DNA from: CBDFKB01 sp965248715
Lineage (GTDB): Bacteria; Pseudomonadota; Alphaproteobacteria; Rhizobiales; Rhizobiaceae
Length of the DNA stretch: 64,000 nucleotides
Assembly (NCBI GenBank): GCA_965248715.1
Contig: CBDFKB010000007.1
Location: 310,001 to 374,000 of the forward strand
Direction: 5' to 3'
Part shown: positions 35,882 through 45,277 of the stretch, piece by piece
How the letters are laid out: each line of letters opens with the position of its first letter
Position numbering within the stretch: position 1 is the first letter of the stretch
Program-made: the position numbers and the translations under genes
The notes under the pieces: model-generated
The model's database searches: none
What the model saw: only the letters and a program-made list of their open reading frames with translations
Told to the model about the DNA's origin: nothing

Positions 35882-36215
35882 AACTTCAGTTTCTCCCTCC
35901 AGCGATCATCGTAATTTGATCGCATCCTGCCAGACTATTCTATTTTGAATTACATCCTTCAATGTGTTGACAGCGAAACTCAGTCACCGATTATAGATAC
36001 TATGATATGCTTGACTCATTGCGCCTGGCAACCATACATTTGAATGAACGTTCAGAAAGTCGACGCGCGAATCGATGGGAATGGACGTTGAATCGCTTGG
36101 GTCGAATTCGCGGAAATCCGCAATTTTCCTGGGCGACGTAGGTTATTTAATTGGGAGTTTGGAAACGGCCGGCAAACCTGATGGATGCCTAAACTGTCAC
36201 CTAATAGGGAGCTAG
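35882..36215. other. Divergent control region of the bicupin gene and ABC importer
   Basis: 334 bp between two divergent genes. It holds two promoter-like pairs reading toward the importer and the palindrome described separately. A further AT-rich stretch (35930-36010) precedes them. Confidence 0.55.
36011..36054 (+). promoter_or_regulatory. Predicted promoter with overlapping TetR-type operator
   Basis: TTGACT (36011-36016), 18-base spacer, TACATT (36035-36040), then the perfect palindrome TGAACGTTCA (36045-36054) over the expected start of transcription. A second candidate, TTGACA (35967-35972) with TTATAG 18 bases on, lies upstream. The palindrome position is typical for repression, and a BetI-like TetR gene is in the same cluster. 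Boxes are seen; function is inferred. Confidence 0.55.
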
Positions 36216-37340
36216 ATGAAAATGGATGTCCGAGATCAAATAGACGCAGTTCGTTCAGGAGGCCTCAACAGGCGCGAATTCAACAAACTGTTGGCGGCAG
36301 TAGGTTTGACAACCGCGATGGTGCCGATGAGCGCCAAAACCAGCCGCGCTGCTGATGGCGAAGCGATCTACTACACATGGGCGGGCTATGATGTTCCCGA
36401 AATGTGGCCGGGCTACGTGGAAAAATATGGCGTAACCCCTGAATTGCCGACCTTCGGGGATGCGGAAGAATCCTTTACCAAAGTGCGCACCGGCTTCGTG
36501 GTCGATGTCATGCATCCGTGCAGCAATAATATCCCGCGCTGGAAAAGCGCCGGCATATTGCAGCCAATCGATACATCAAAACTTTCCAATTGGGATGATG
36601 TGATCCCCACGCTGAAGACCATTGAAGGTACCCAGTTTGATGGCGAGCAATGGTTCGTGCCTTGGGAGTGGGGCAGAACATCGGTCACTTATCGTACGGA
36701 TTTGTTTGACCTTGAGGGCAAGGAAGAATCCTGGGGGATGCTTTGGGATGAGCGCTACAAAGGCCGGTTGTCGATCATCGATGCGGCCGAGGATTCCTGG
36801 TGGTGTGCCGCGATTTACGCCGGGGTCGATCCCAAAAACATAGATGACGCGGGCATCAAAAAAGTAACCGACCTGTTGAAAAAGCAACAAGATTTGCTGC
36901 GGTTCCGCCAGAGCGATAGCACTACCTTGGTCCAGGCGTTAGCCTCTGGCGAGGTGGTTGCGGCGATGACTTGGAGCGATGTGCCGGCCACTTTGTTAGC
37001 TCAGGACGTTCCGGTGAAATTCGCCAACGTCAAGGAAGGCAGTTTGACCTGGGTCTGCGGCCTAGTCCTAACCAAAGAAGCGCCGCACTACGACAAGGCG
37101 CACGAACTGATCGACGCTATGCTCAGTGTGGAAAGCGGGAAATTCTGCATCGCTGACAATGCCTATGGCCATGCGAACGCGAAATCCTTCGATCAATTTT
37201 CCGAGGATGAGCTTCTCGGCATGGGGCTGACTAAAGACCCAAATTCAGTCCTGGGCTCGGGTGTGTTCCTTCTCGCCCAGCCGGAGGAAATTGAGCAGAA
37301 GATCAACCGGGATTGGGGCGACCTGATTTCCGGCGGATAA
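36216..37340 (+). CDS. ABC transporter substrate-binding protein, PotD/PotF family (Tat-exported)
   Basis: A 374-residue periplasmic protein of the spermidine/putrescine-binding group. The N-terminus has a twin-arginine motif, NRREFNKLL (Arg19-Arg20), a hydrophobic core and a cleavage region near SRAADG, so Tat export is likely. The mature part has IYYTWAGYDVPEMW, the domain hinge FVPWEWGRTSVTYRTDLF, and LASGEVVAAMTWSD. Family members bind polyamines, but also other amines such as betaines. First gene of the importer set. Confidence 0.9.
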   Translation: MKMDVRDQIDAVRSGGLNRREFNKLLAAVGLTTAMVPMSAKTSRAADGEAIYYTWAGYDVPEMWPGYVEKYGVTPELPTFGDAEESFTKVRTGFVVDVMHPCSNNIPRWKSAGILQPIDTSKLSNWDDVIPTLKTIEGTQFDGEQWFVPWEWGRTSVTYRTDLFDLEGKEESWGMLWDERYKGRLSIIDAAEDSWWCAAIYAGVDPKNIDDAGIKKVTDLLKKQQDLLRFRQSDSTTLVQALASGEVVAAMTWSDVPATLLAQDVPVKFANVKEGSLTWVCGLVLTKEAPHYDKAHELIDAMLSVESGKFCIADNAYGHANAKSFDQFSEDELLGMGLTKDPNSVLGSGVFLLAQPEEIEQKINRDWGDLISGG

Positions 37341-37529
37341 GTTCGCGAGCTCCCAGTTACCGTGTCGGCAAAAGGTGGGTCTTTTATGAAATCCACCAGG
37401 CCGATGCGATGCGGGGTGCGCCTCTAACAATGTATGCTTGCTGGCATGGCGGGCTGAGCCGCTCATAGTCGCGGTTGAACGGTCGCGGCATGCGATCTCG
37501 AATGGCACTGGAAAGTTCGATTTTCCTCA

Positions 37530-38474
37530 ATGGTTGAGCACTCTATTTCCCAGGTGACAGCAACAAGCGCGTCTGCCGCTAGTCGCGGCGGTGCGATCGG
37601 CTGGTGGCGTCAGCTATATTTGCGCAACGGCGCGGTTCGCGGATACACCCTACTTTCGCCGACCATCATCTTGATGCTGGCGACGCTTGGCGTGCCACTC
37701 TTGATGTTGATAGTCGTCAGTTTCTGGACCCAGCATTTGCTGGAATTTACCCCTGGGTTCGTATTCGACAATTACGTCACATTTCTCGAGAAGGCCCACT
37801 TCCAGAAGCTGTTATGGCGCTCGATTATCATTGCGGGCTTTGTGACGATCCTGACCGTCTTGCTGGCCTACCCGATGGCTTATTTTATCGCTTTCAGGGT
37901 AACCAAGAATAAGCTGATTTGGATAATCCTGATTACCGTACCGTTTTGGACCAGCTATTTGTTACGGGTCTTCGCCTGGAAAATCATTCTTGGCTACAAT
38001 GGGGTGATCAATTCCGGGCTCGGATTGATGGGTTGGATCGAGGCGCCGCTGGAATTCCTGCTCTACAGCCCGTTTGCTGTGGTCGTTACCCTTGCCCACG
38101 CGTGGGCGGCGTTTGCCATTTTGCCAATATATGTGTCGCTGGAGAAAATCGATCGATCCCTGCTCGAAGCCGCCACTGACCTTGGCGACACTCCGACCAT
38201 GCGGTTCTTTAGGATCACATTGCCATTGTCGATGGCCGGTGTGGTGGCGGCCAGCTTGTTAGTGTTTATTCCAACGGTCGGCGATTTTGTTACCCCGGCG
38301 CTGATCGGCGGACCGAAAGGATTAATGATCGGCAACCTGATCCAATTGCAGTTCGCCAAGGCTAACAACTGGCCAATGGGGGCGGCGCTTTCGATCATTT
38401 CCCTGTTAACAATCACATTGATCGTGTGCGCATTTCTTTGGTTCACCAAACGGGTGAGTAGCCAAGACCTATGA
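37530..38474 (+). CDS. ABC transporter permease, PotB type
   Basis: A 314-residue inner-membrane permease with about six membrane segments. The cytoplasmic EAA loop that docks the ATPase is EKIDRSLLEAATDLGDTPTMRF. The C-terminal half is PLSMAGVVAASLLVFIPTVGDFVTPALIGG, typical of PotB. It overlaps the next permease by 4 bases. The first 30 residues (ATSASAASRGG) are low complexity, and the start could be later. Confidence 0.93.
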   Translation: MVEHSISQVTATSASAASRGGAIGWWRQLYLRNGAVRGYTLLSPTIILMLATLGVPLLMLIVVSFWTQHLLEFTPGFVFDNYVTFLEKAHFQKLLWRSIIIAGFVTILTVLLAYPMAYFIAFRVTKNKLIWIILITVPFWTSYLLRVFAWKIILGYNGVINSGLGLMGWIEAPLEFLLYSPFAVVVTLAHAWAAFAILPIYVSLEKIDRSLLEAATDLGDTPTMRFFRITLPLSMAGVVAASLLVFIPTVGDFVTPALIGGPKGLMIGNLIQLQFAKANNWPMGAALSIISLLTITLIVCAFLWFTKRVSSQDL

Positions 38475-39286
38475 ACACGCCCGGAACCACTCGCAGATTT
38501 GGAACCCTTGGTATGTACGCGGTTACCTACCTGGCGTTCATCTACATACCGGTGCTTTTCCTGCCCCTGTTTTCGTTCAACGCCTCGCCGATTATCGCCT
38601 TCCCGCTGCGAGGTTTTACATTGCAGTGGTATGCGGTGGCATTTGAATCCGATCGTTTAATGGGATCCTTGGTAAACAGCTTGAAAGTAGGCATACCGGT
38701 TGCGATTATCAGCACTATTTTCGGGGTTTTTGCGGCAAAAGCTGTCACCCGGTATCAGATGCCGGGAAAAGGCCCTATCGTCGCTTTCATCATGGCGCCA
38801 TTGGTGGTTCCCGGGATTATCATCGGCATCGCGCTGTTGATTATCTCCAAATGGGCTGGATTTAGTTTATCGCTGGTCACCATCGCCATTGCCCACATAC
38901 CGATGTGTACGGCGTTCTCCATGTGGGTCCTGATCTCGCGCCTAGAGGGCTTTGATGCATCCTTGGAAGAAGCCTCCCTGGATCTCGGGGAAGACGGGTG
39001 GATGACTTTTTGGCGCGTGACTTTTCCGCTGATATTGCCCGGCATTATCGCCAGTTTGCTGCTGACATTTACGATTTCCTTCGACGAGTTTATTTTAGCG
39101 TTCTTCCTTTCCGGCAGTGAACCGACCCTACCGATCTATATGTGGAGCCAATTGCGTTTCCCAGCACAACTGCCTCGGGTCCTAGCCCTCGGTTCGATGA
39201 TCCTCGTGGTTTCATTCTTCCTCGTCTACTTCGCCGAATGGTATCGGCGACGCGGCATCAAAACCGATCCTTCAAGCGGAGCATAA
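38471..39286 (+). CDS. ABC transporter permease, PotC type
   Basis: A 271-residue partner permease. About six membrane segments, with the EAA loop EGFDASLEEASLDLGEDGWMTF and the family segment FTISFDEFILAFFLSGSEPTLPIYMWSQL. Start overlaps the previous stop (ATGA). It ends 5 bases before the ATPase gene. Confidence 0.93.
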   Translation: MNTPGTTRRFGTLGMYAVTYLAFIYIPVLFLPLFSFNASPIIAFPLRGFTLQWYAVAFESDRLMGSLVNSLKVGIPVAIISTIFGVFAAKAVTRYQMPGKGPIVAFIMAPLVVPGIIIGIALLIISKWAGFSLSLVTIAIAHIPMCTAFSMWVLISRLEGFDASLEEASLDLGEDGWMTFWRVTFPLILPGIIASLLLTFTISFDEFILAFFLSGSEPTLPIYMWSQLRFPAQLPRVLALGSMILVVSFFLVYFAEWYRRRGIKTDPSSGA

Positions 39287-39291
39287 TCGAA

Positions 39292-40392
39292 GTGCAAGAC
39301 GCGCCACTAATCTCCATTCAAAATGTCAGCAAGCATTTCGGCAGCGTGCGCGCGGTCGACAATGTCAGCATCGACATTGCCCAAGGAGAGTTCTTCTCCC
39401 TGCTTGGCCCATCGGGTTGCGGCAAGACGACCTTGCTTCGCATGTTGGCAGGGCTCGAATTTCCAACCATGGGAGAAATTTACATCGACGGCCAACCGAT
39501 GTCGTTGATTGCGGCCAACCATCGCCCGGTGAATATGGTGTTTCAGAACTACGCGATTTTTCCGCATCTGAACGTGCGCACCAACATTGCTTATGGCTTG
39601 CGCAAAGCCAAACTGCCGAAAAAGGAGCAGGACAGGATGGTCGACGAAATGCTCGAACTGATCAATCTGCCGGGCTACGGCAACCGCTGGTCCCATGAAT
39701 TATCAGGTGGCGAGCGCCAGCGGGTGGCATTGGCGCGGGCGTTGATCAAGCGACCGAAAGTGCTGTTGCTTGACGAACCGCTCGGCGCGCTCGACAAACA
39801 ATTGCGCGAAAAAATGCAGCTCGAATTGCGCGCGCTACAGCGCTCGGTCGGGATTACGTTCGTGTTCGTTACCCACGACCAAGAAGAAGCGCTTACCATG
39901 TCAGACCGGATCGCGGTCATGTCGAAGGGCCGCGATCTGCAAATCGATACGCCCAACAGATTGTATGAAATGCCGCAAAATCGCGAAGTCGCCGCCTTTA
40001 TCGGCAACATGAATTTTTTCAACGCTAACGTCACAACTGCCGATAGCGACAACACAATTGTCGATGCCGGCGCACTTGGAAAAATTTCCACCGGCCTTTG
40101 TCAGCAAGAGTTTTCAGCCGGCGACAAAGTGCTGGTGGCGATCAGGCCGGAAAAACTCTCCCTCAATGCCAAGCGGCCCAACGGCGGCGAAAACACGGTT
40201 GAGGGCGTGCTTGATGACGCCGCATATTTAGGTGAGCGGAGCCATTTCTTCGTGCGGGTTGATGGCATTGAACAGCCGATTTCGGTATCGGCGCAAAACG
40301 CGAAGCGAGTGTTGGAGAATTTTGCCGATCAACGGCGGCGGGTCTGGTTATCTTGGTCGAGCGATGCGGTCATATTGTTGAGTGAGAACTAA
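39292..40392 (+). CDS. ABC transporter ATP-binding protein, PotA type
   Basis: A 366-residue ATPase. Walker A GPSGCGKTTLL, Q-loop MVFQNYAIFPHL, signature LSGGERQRVALARAL, Walker B VLLLDEPLGALD and switch His in VTHDQEEAL. A TOBE-type C-terminal domain (about 260-360) with VLVAIRPEKLSL follows. The frame opens inside the upstream permease; GTG 39292, just after its stop, gives the expected N-terminus (QDAPLISIQNVSKHFG). Confidence 0.94.
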   Translation: MQDAPLISIQNVSKHFGSVRAVDNVSIDIAQGEFFSLLGPSGCGKTTLLRMLAGLEFPTMGEIYIDGQPMSLIAANHRPVNMVFQNYAIFPHLNVRTNIAYGLRKAKLPKKEQDRMVDEMLELINLPGYGNRWSHELSGGERQRVALARALIKRPKVLLLDEPLGALDKQLREKMQLELRALQRSVGITFVFVTHDQEEALTMSDRIAVMSKGRDLQIDTPNRLYEMPQNREVAAFIGNMNFFNANVTTADSDNTIVDAGALGKISTGLCQQEFSAGDKVLVAIRPEKLSLNAKRPNGGENTVEGVLDDAAYLGERSHFFVRVDGIEQPISVSAQNAKRVLENFADQRRRVWLSWSSDAVILLSEN

Positions 40393-40443
40393 TTGGGGTC
40401 GATGAAGGGTAACCCGAATATCGACGTTTGACGATGGAATGGA

Positions 40444-41124
40444 ATGGAATGTAAATTGGACGTGAAAAACATTAATACCACCCGCATGGGTCGCACCGCG
40501 TCGCGTGAGGTGCGGCGGCGGCAACTTATCGATGCCACGATTGAATCTATCGCCAAGCATGGGCTTTCCGAAACCACCATGGCGACGGTGACGAAAACCG
40601 CCAATCTGTCCCAGGGGATTGTCAACTTCTATTTCCAAAGCAAGGAATTGCTGCTGATCGAGACCATCGGCTTTCTAGCCGAAGAGCATGATGCACAATG
40701 GCGCATGACCTTTGAAAATTCCGGCTCCAGCGCGACGGAAAAGCTTTCAGCGCTGGTTGAATCCGACTTCCACCCGAGCGTGTGCAATCGCAAGAAGCTA
40801 ACGGTCTGGTTCGCCTTTTACGGCGAGCAGAAATACCGCACCGCTTATCGTGAAAGATGTGCGGAAATTGACAGCGATCGCTTGGCCGAGACCGAGCGCA
40901 TGTGCCGTATGATCATCGACGAAGGTCACTACGACCATGTTGATCCGCACATGTTCGCACAAAGTCTGGAGGCGTTTATCGACGGCCTTTGGCTAAACAT
41001 TTTGCTCTACCCCAAATCATTTTCGCGCAAGCGCGCCAAAGAAGAGTGTTTTGCCTATCTTGCGGCGACTTTTCCCAAGCATTTTGAAGCGCCAGGCCGA
41101 TCCAATAAATGTCGATCAAAATGA
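40444..41124 (+). CDS. TetR-family regulator, BetI-like
   Basis: A 226-residue regulator. DNA-binding region at about 20-70: TASREVRRRQLIDATIESIAKHGLSETTMATV, with SQGIVNFYFQSKELL. The ligand domain (WFAFYGEQKYRTAYRERCAE, and FIDGLWLNILL) resembles BetI, the choline-responsive repressor. It probably represses the promoter ahead of the importer. An alternative start is ATG 40486. Its stop overlaps the next gene (ATGA at 41121), so regulator and enzymes are one transcript. Confidence 0.85.
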   Translation: MECKLDVKNINTTRMGRTASREVRRRQLIDATIESIAKHGLSETTMATVTKTANLSQGIVNFYFQSKELLLIETIGFLAEEHDAQWRMTFENSGSSATEKLSALVESDFHPSVCNRKKLTVWFAFYGEQKYRTAYRERCAEIDSDRLAETERMCRMIIDEGHYDHVDPHMFAQSLEAFIDGLWLNILLYPKSFSRKRAKEECFAYLAATFPKHFEAPGRSNKCRSK

Positions 41125-43187
41125 ACCGCAATCCCCGCTACGATATTCTATTTGAGTCGGTGAAGATCGGACCGGTGACGGCCAAAAACCGGTTTTATCA
41201 GGTGCCGCACTGCAATGGCATGGGCCGAACCTACCCGTCGAGCATGGCCAAGATGCGCGGCGTCAAGGCTGAAGGTGGCTGGGCCGTGGTGTGTACCGAG
41301 GAAGTGGAAATCCACCACACAGCGGAGCACAGCCCTGCGATCGAAGGCCGGTTGTGGGACGAAGCGGACATTCCAATATTCGCCAAAATGACCGACAATA
41401 TTCACGAGCACGGCAGCCTGGCTGGCATTGAACTGGCATTTGCCGGCATGATCAGCGCCAACCGCTATAGTAGAGAAATCCCGTTGGCGCCCTCGCACAT
41501 GCCGGTCGAAAGTTTTGACCCGGTTCAAGCCCGCATGATGGACAAGTCCGACATAAAGTCGCTTAGAGGTTGGTATGTCGACGCCGCGTTGCGCGCCAGG
41601 ACGGCGGGGTTTGACGTAATCTACGTCTACGCTGGACATAATTTGTCGGTGCTAATGCATTTTCTTTCCCGGCAGCGAAATACCCGCAGCGATGAATATG
41701 GCGGTAGCCTGGAAAACCGGTCCCGGTTGTTTCGCGAGGTCCTGGAAGACACCAAAGCGGCTGTCGGCGGCGATTGCGCGGTGGCGGTGCGCTTTTCCGT
41801 CGATGAATTGCAGGGTTCCCGGGGCATCGCCCACAACGCGGAGGGCCGCGAGATTATCGAGATGATGGCGGAGTTGCCTGATCTTTGGGATGTTAATGTC
41901 AGCGATTGGTCGAATGATTCCGCCACCTCACGCTTCAGCCAGCAGGGATTTCAGGAAGACTATATTTCGTTTGTAAAATCGGTGACCAGCAAACCTGTTG
42001 TCGGCGTTGGGCGCTACACGTCTCCCGATGCCATGGCCTCGCTGGTCAAGAAAGGCGTGATGGATTTCATTGGCGCGGCTCGCCCTTCGATCGCCGATCC
42101 GTTTTTGCCCAACAAGATTGCCGAGGGGCGTATTGAAGACATCCGCGAATGCATCGGCTGCAACATTTGCGTAACCGGCGATTTTACCGCGACACCAATA
42201 CGTTGCACCCAAAACCCGACCATCGGCGAGGAATGGCGCAAGGGGTGGCATCCAGAGCGCATCGCCAGCAAGACCAGTGACGCTTCGGTATTGATTGTCG
42301 GCGCCGGACCGGCCGGAATGGAATGCGCGCAGGCGCTCGGAAAACGTGGATACGCGGTTACACTGGCTGAAGCTTCGACCGAACTTGGTGGCCGCGTGGC
42401 GATCGAAAGCAAGCTTCCCGGATTATCTGAATGGGGCCGGGTGCGTGACTATCGCGCAGGCCAGATCAATCAGATGGCCAATGTGGAGACATTTCTCGAT
42501 AGCCGGCTCAACGCCGAGCAAATTGTTACTTTCGGCGCCGATCATGTGGTTTTGGCAACCGGTTCAAAATGGCGATCCGATGGAATTGGCCGAAAGAATT
42601 TCGCGGCGATCCCGGGCGGCAAGGGCGCGCAGGTTTTTACACCTGATGATATAATCGCCGGCAAAGCCTTAAACGGGCCGGTGCTCGTGTTCGACGACGA
42701 CCATTATTACATGGGCGGGGTGTTGTGCGAAAAATTACGCATCAAAGGCCATGAAGTCATTTTGGTGACGCCTGCCGCCAATGCGTCCGAATGGACCCAC
42801 TACACCTTGGAGCAGGAGCGCATCCAGACCCATCTTTTGGAGTTGGGCGTTGATATTGTCGCCCTGCACAATCTGGTTGCGATTGACACAGGCCAGGCTG
42901 AACTAGCCTGCGTCTACACCGGCCGCGCCCACACGAAAAAATGCGGTTCGGTGGTATTGATAACAGCACGGCTTCCTCAAGATGGTCTTTATCACGGGTT
43001 GATGGAAAACCCCGAAATGTTGTCTGAGGCGGGCGTACGCTCGGTTACCCGCATTGGCGACTGTCTGGCGCCGGGCACGATCGCGGCTGCGGTATATAGC
43101 GGCCACCGCTATGCGCGTGAACTCGATGAACCGGTGCCGGATGGAGTTCCGTTTCGCCGTGAACTGGCGCAATTAGCGAACGACTGA
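41121..43187 (+). CDS. Trimethylamine dehydrogenase-like flavo-iron-sulfur enzyme, paralogue 1
   Basis: 688 residues in the three-domain plan of trimethylamine/dimethylamine dehydrogenase: an FMN TIM barrel (about 1-340), a 4Fe-4S cluster, then FAD/ADP-binding and NAD-like domains. Cys31 (FYQVPHCNGMG) is at the position of the flavin-linking Cys of trimethylamine dehydrogenase. The active-site Tyr and His are kept in IYVYAGHN, and Fe-S ligands in CIGCNIC plus a fourth Cys (IRCTQN). The dinucleotide site is VLIVGAGPAGMECAQAL. At the Tyr60 position of the amine bowl it has Glu61, and Trp355 is absent, so the substrate likely differs. Oxidative demethylation of an amine is the probable reaction. 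ATG 41121 matches paralogue 2 better than 41109. Confidence 0.87.
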   Translation: MNRNPRYDILFESVKIGPVTAKNRFYQVPHCNGMGRTYPSSMAKMRGVKAEGGWAVVCTEEVEIHHTAEHSPAIEGRLWDEADIPIFAKMTDNIHEHGSLAGIELAFAGMISANRYSREIPLAPSHMPVESFDPVQARMMDKSDIKSLRGWYVDAALRARTAGFDVIYVYAGHNLSVLMHFLSRQRNTRSDEYGGSLENRSRLFREVLEDTKAAVGGDCAVAVRFSVDELQGSRGIAHNAEGREIIEMMAELPDLWDVNVSDWSNDSATSRFSQQGFQEDYISFVKSVTSKPVVGVGRYTSPDAMASLVKKGVMDFIGAARPSIADPFLPNKIAEGRIEDIRECIGCNICVTGDFTATPIRCTQNPTIGEEWRKGWHPERIASKTSDASVLIVGAGPAGMECAQALGKRGYAVTLAEASTELGGRVAIESKLPGLSEWGRVRDYRAGQINQMANVETFLDSRLNAEQIVTFGADHVVLATGSKWRSDGIGRKNFAAIPGGKGAQVFTPDDIIAGKALNGPVLVFDDDHYYMGGVLCEKLRIKGHEVILVTPAANASEWTHYTLEQERIQTHLLELGVDIVALHNLVAIDTGQAELACVYTGRAHTKKCGSVVLITARLPQDGLYHGLMENPEMLSEAGVRSVTRIGDCLAPGTIAAAVYSGHRYARELDEPVPDGVPFRRELAQLAND

Positions 43188-43213
43188 TCGGCTTCGCAGG
43201 TAAGGCAGGGCAC

Positions 43214-45277
43214 ATGCGCGATCCACGTTATGACATTTTGTTCGAGCCGGTGAAAATTGGCCCGGTCACCGCCAAAAACCGCTTCTACCAGGTGCCCCAT
43301 TGCACTGGCATGGGCTGGCTCAGACCTCGTATGCTGGCCGCACTTAGGGGCGTCAAAGCCGAGGGCGGATGGGGGGTGGTTTGTACCGAATTTTGCTCGA
43401 TCCACCCATCCTCCGACGACCTTCCGCACCCTTATGCCTCCCTGTGGGACGACCGGGATGTAAAGGCCCTCGGGTTGATGACCGAACAAGTCCACGCCCA
43501 TGGTTCGCTGGCCGGGGTTGAGCTTTGGTATGGCGGAGCGGCATCGGCCAATCTTGATACCCGCGAAGTGGCGATGGATGTAGGCGGTGCACCCAATTTG
43601 GTCGGCCATCCGTTCCAGACCCAAGCCATGGACAAGGCTGATATCGCCGAGTTCAAGCGCTGGCACCGCAATGCGGCGTTGCGCGCCAAGCGGGCAGGTT
43701 TCGATGTCGTATATGTGTATGCCACCCACGGCTATTTATTGTCCCGGTTTTTGTCGCCGGTGGCAAACACCCGCAATGACGAATATGGCGGCAACCTGGA
43801 AAACCGGGTCCGACTGGTGCGTGAACTGATCGAGGAAACCAAGGACGCGGTCGGAGATAGCTGCGCGGTGGCAGTACGATTTTCCGCCGACGATGCGATT
43901 GGTGTCGACGGCGAACCCATGCATGGCGAACGCCGCGATATGTTGGAGATGCTGGGCGAAATTCCCGACCTGTGGGACATCAATATCAAGGATTATTCCT
44001 ACGAAATGGGCGTCTCGCGTTTCGTTAAGGAAGGCGCGCTCGAACCCTATATGGCATTCGTCAAATCAGTGACCTCGAAACCGGTGGTAACAGTTGGCCG
44101 GTTTACTTCGACTGACACCATGGTTTCGCAAATCAAGCGCGGCATCGTTGACTTTATCGGTGCGGCGCGGCCGTCGATCGCCGATCCGTTTTTGCCGAAA
44201 AAAATCGAACAAGGGCGGCTTGAGGATATTCGTGAATGTATCGGCTGCAACATCTGTTACGTCGGCGATTCCGTAAGCGCTCCGATCCGCTGTACCCAGA
44301 ACCCGGCGATCGGCGAGGAATGGCGGCGCGGCTGGCACCCGGAAAAGATTGCCGCCAAGGGGTCAAACAGCAAAATCCTCATCATTGGCGCCGGTCCGGC
44401 CGGTCTGGAGGCAGCGCGCGCGCTCGGTCAGCGCGGCTATGATGTCATGCTTGCCGAGGCGACAAGAGACCTCGGCGGTCGGGTCGCCCGGGAGGCGAAA
44501 CTACCGGGTCTGAGCGAATGGGCGCGGGTGCGTGACTACCGGGTCCAGCAGCTTGAAGCCATGGGCAATGTGGAGATTTTCCGTGAAAGCGCGCTGACCG
44601 CAAAAGACGTTATGCAAGTGGGCGCCGATCATGTGGTGGTCGCGACCGGCTCCCATTGGCGCACGGATTGGTTCAGCGGTACAACCTATACGGCAATTGC
44701 CCGTTCTGGCATTTGCGCTCCGATCCTGACACCTGATGACATCATGGACGGCGAGGTGCCCAAAGGGCCGGTGCTGATATTCGACAGCGACTATTACTAC
44801 ATGGCAAGCGTAATCGCTGAGCGCCTGGTGAACGATGGCATTGACGTAGCCCTGGTCACGCCGGACAACATTGTTGCGTCCTGGTGTGACAATACTGGCG
44901 AACGCTCGCGGGTCCAGCGCCGGATCATGGAACTGGGCGTCGATATCGTAACTGGTCATGAGTTGCGCGAAATCGGTGCCAGCGGCGCCCTATTGCGCTG
45001 CACCTATACAGGGCGCGAACGGCAAATAGCGGCCGAAACGCTGGTTATGGTCAGCCAACGCAAACCCAATGACGGCTTATTTCGCGAATTGCAAAAACAC
45101 ATCAACGCCGGTACGGCCGGCGCGCCACGCACCCTGGTGCGGATCGGCGATTGCCAGGCGCCGGCGATTATCGCCGCCGCGGTATATGCCGGCCACCGCT
45201 ATGCCCAAGAGCTGGATACAAACGTCGATCCCGACAATGCGAGCCGATATGACCAAGTATTTTCCGAAGATACTTGA
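43214..45277 (+). CDS. Trimethylamine dehydrogenase-like flavo-iron-sulfur enzyme, paralogue 2
   Basis: 687 residues, same layout as the gene before and clearly its paralogue. Flavin-linking Cys30 (FYQVPHCTGMG), Tyr/His in VYVYATHGY, Fe-S ligands CIGCNIC plus IRCTQN, and VLIIGAGPAG-like ADP site (KILIIGAGPAGLEA). Phe60 replaces the Tyr60 of trimethylamine dehydrogenase. The ELWYGG segment is closer to that enzyme than paralogue 1 (ELAFAG). Shine-Dalgarno AGGTAAGGCAGG lies ahead. The two copies likely act on successive or different N-methyl substrates. Confidence 0.88.
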   Translation: MRDPRYDILFEPVKIGPVTAKNRFYQVPHCTGMGWLRPRMLAALRGVKAEGGWGVVCTEFCSIHPSSDDLPHPYASLWDDRDVKALGLMTEQVHAHGSLAGVELWYGGAASANLDTREVAMDVGGAPNLVGHPFQTQAMDKADIAEFKRWHRNAALRAKRAGFDVVYVYATHGYLLSRFLSPVANTRNDEYGGNLENRVRLVRELIEETKDAVGDSCAVAVRFSADDAIGVDGEPMHGERRDMLEMLGEIPDLWDINIKDYSYEMGVSRFVKEGALEPYMAFVKSVTSKPVVTVGRFTSTDTMVSQIKRGIVDFIGAARPSIADPFLPKKIEQGRLEDIRECIGCNICYVGDSVSAPIRCTQNPAIGEEWRRGWHPEKIAAKGSNSKILIIGAGPAGLEAARALGQRGYDVMLAEATRDLGGRVAREAKLPGLSEWARVRDYRVQQLEAMGNVEIFRESALTAKDVMQVGADHVVVATGSHWRTDWFSGTTYTAIARSGICAPILTPDDIMDGEVPKGPVLIFDSDYYYMASVIAERLVNDGIDVALVTPDNIVASWCDNTGERSRVQRRIMELGVDIVTGHELREIGASGALLRCTYTGRERQIAAETLVMVSQRKPNDGLFRELQKHINAGTAGAPRTLVRIGDCQAPAIIAAAVYAGHRYAQELDTNVDPDNASRYDQVFSEDT

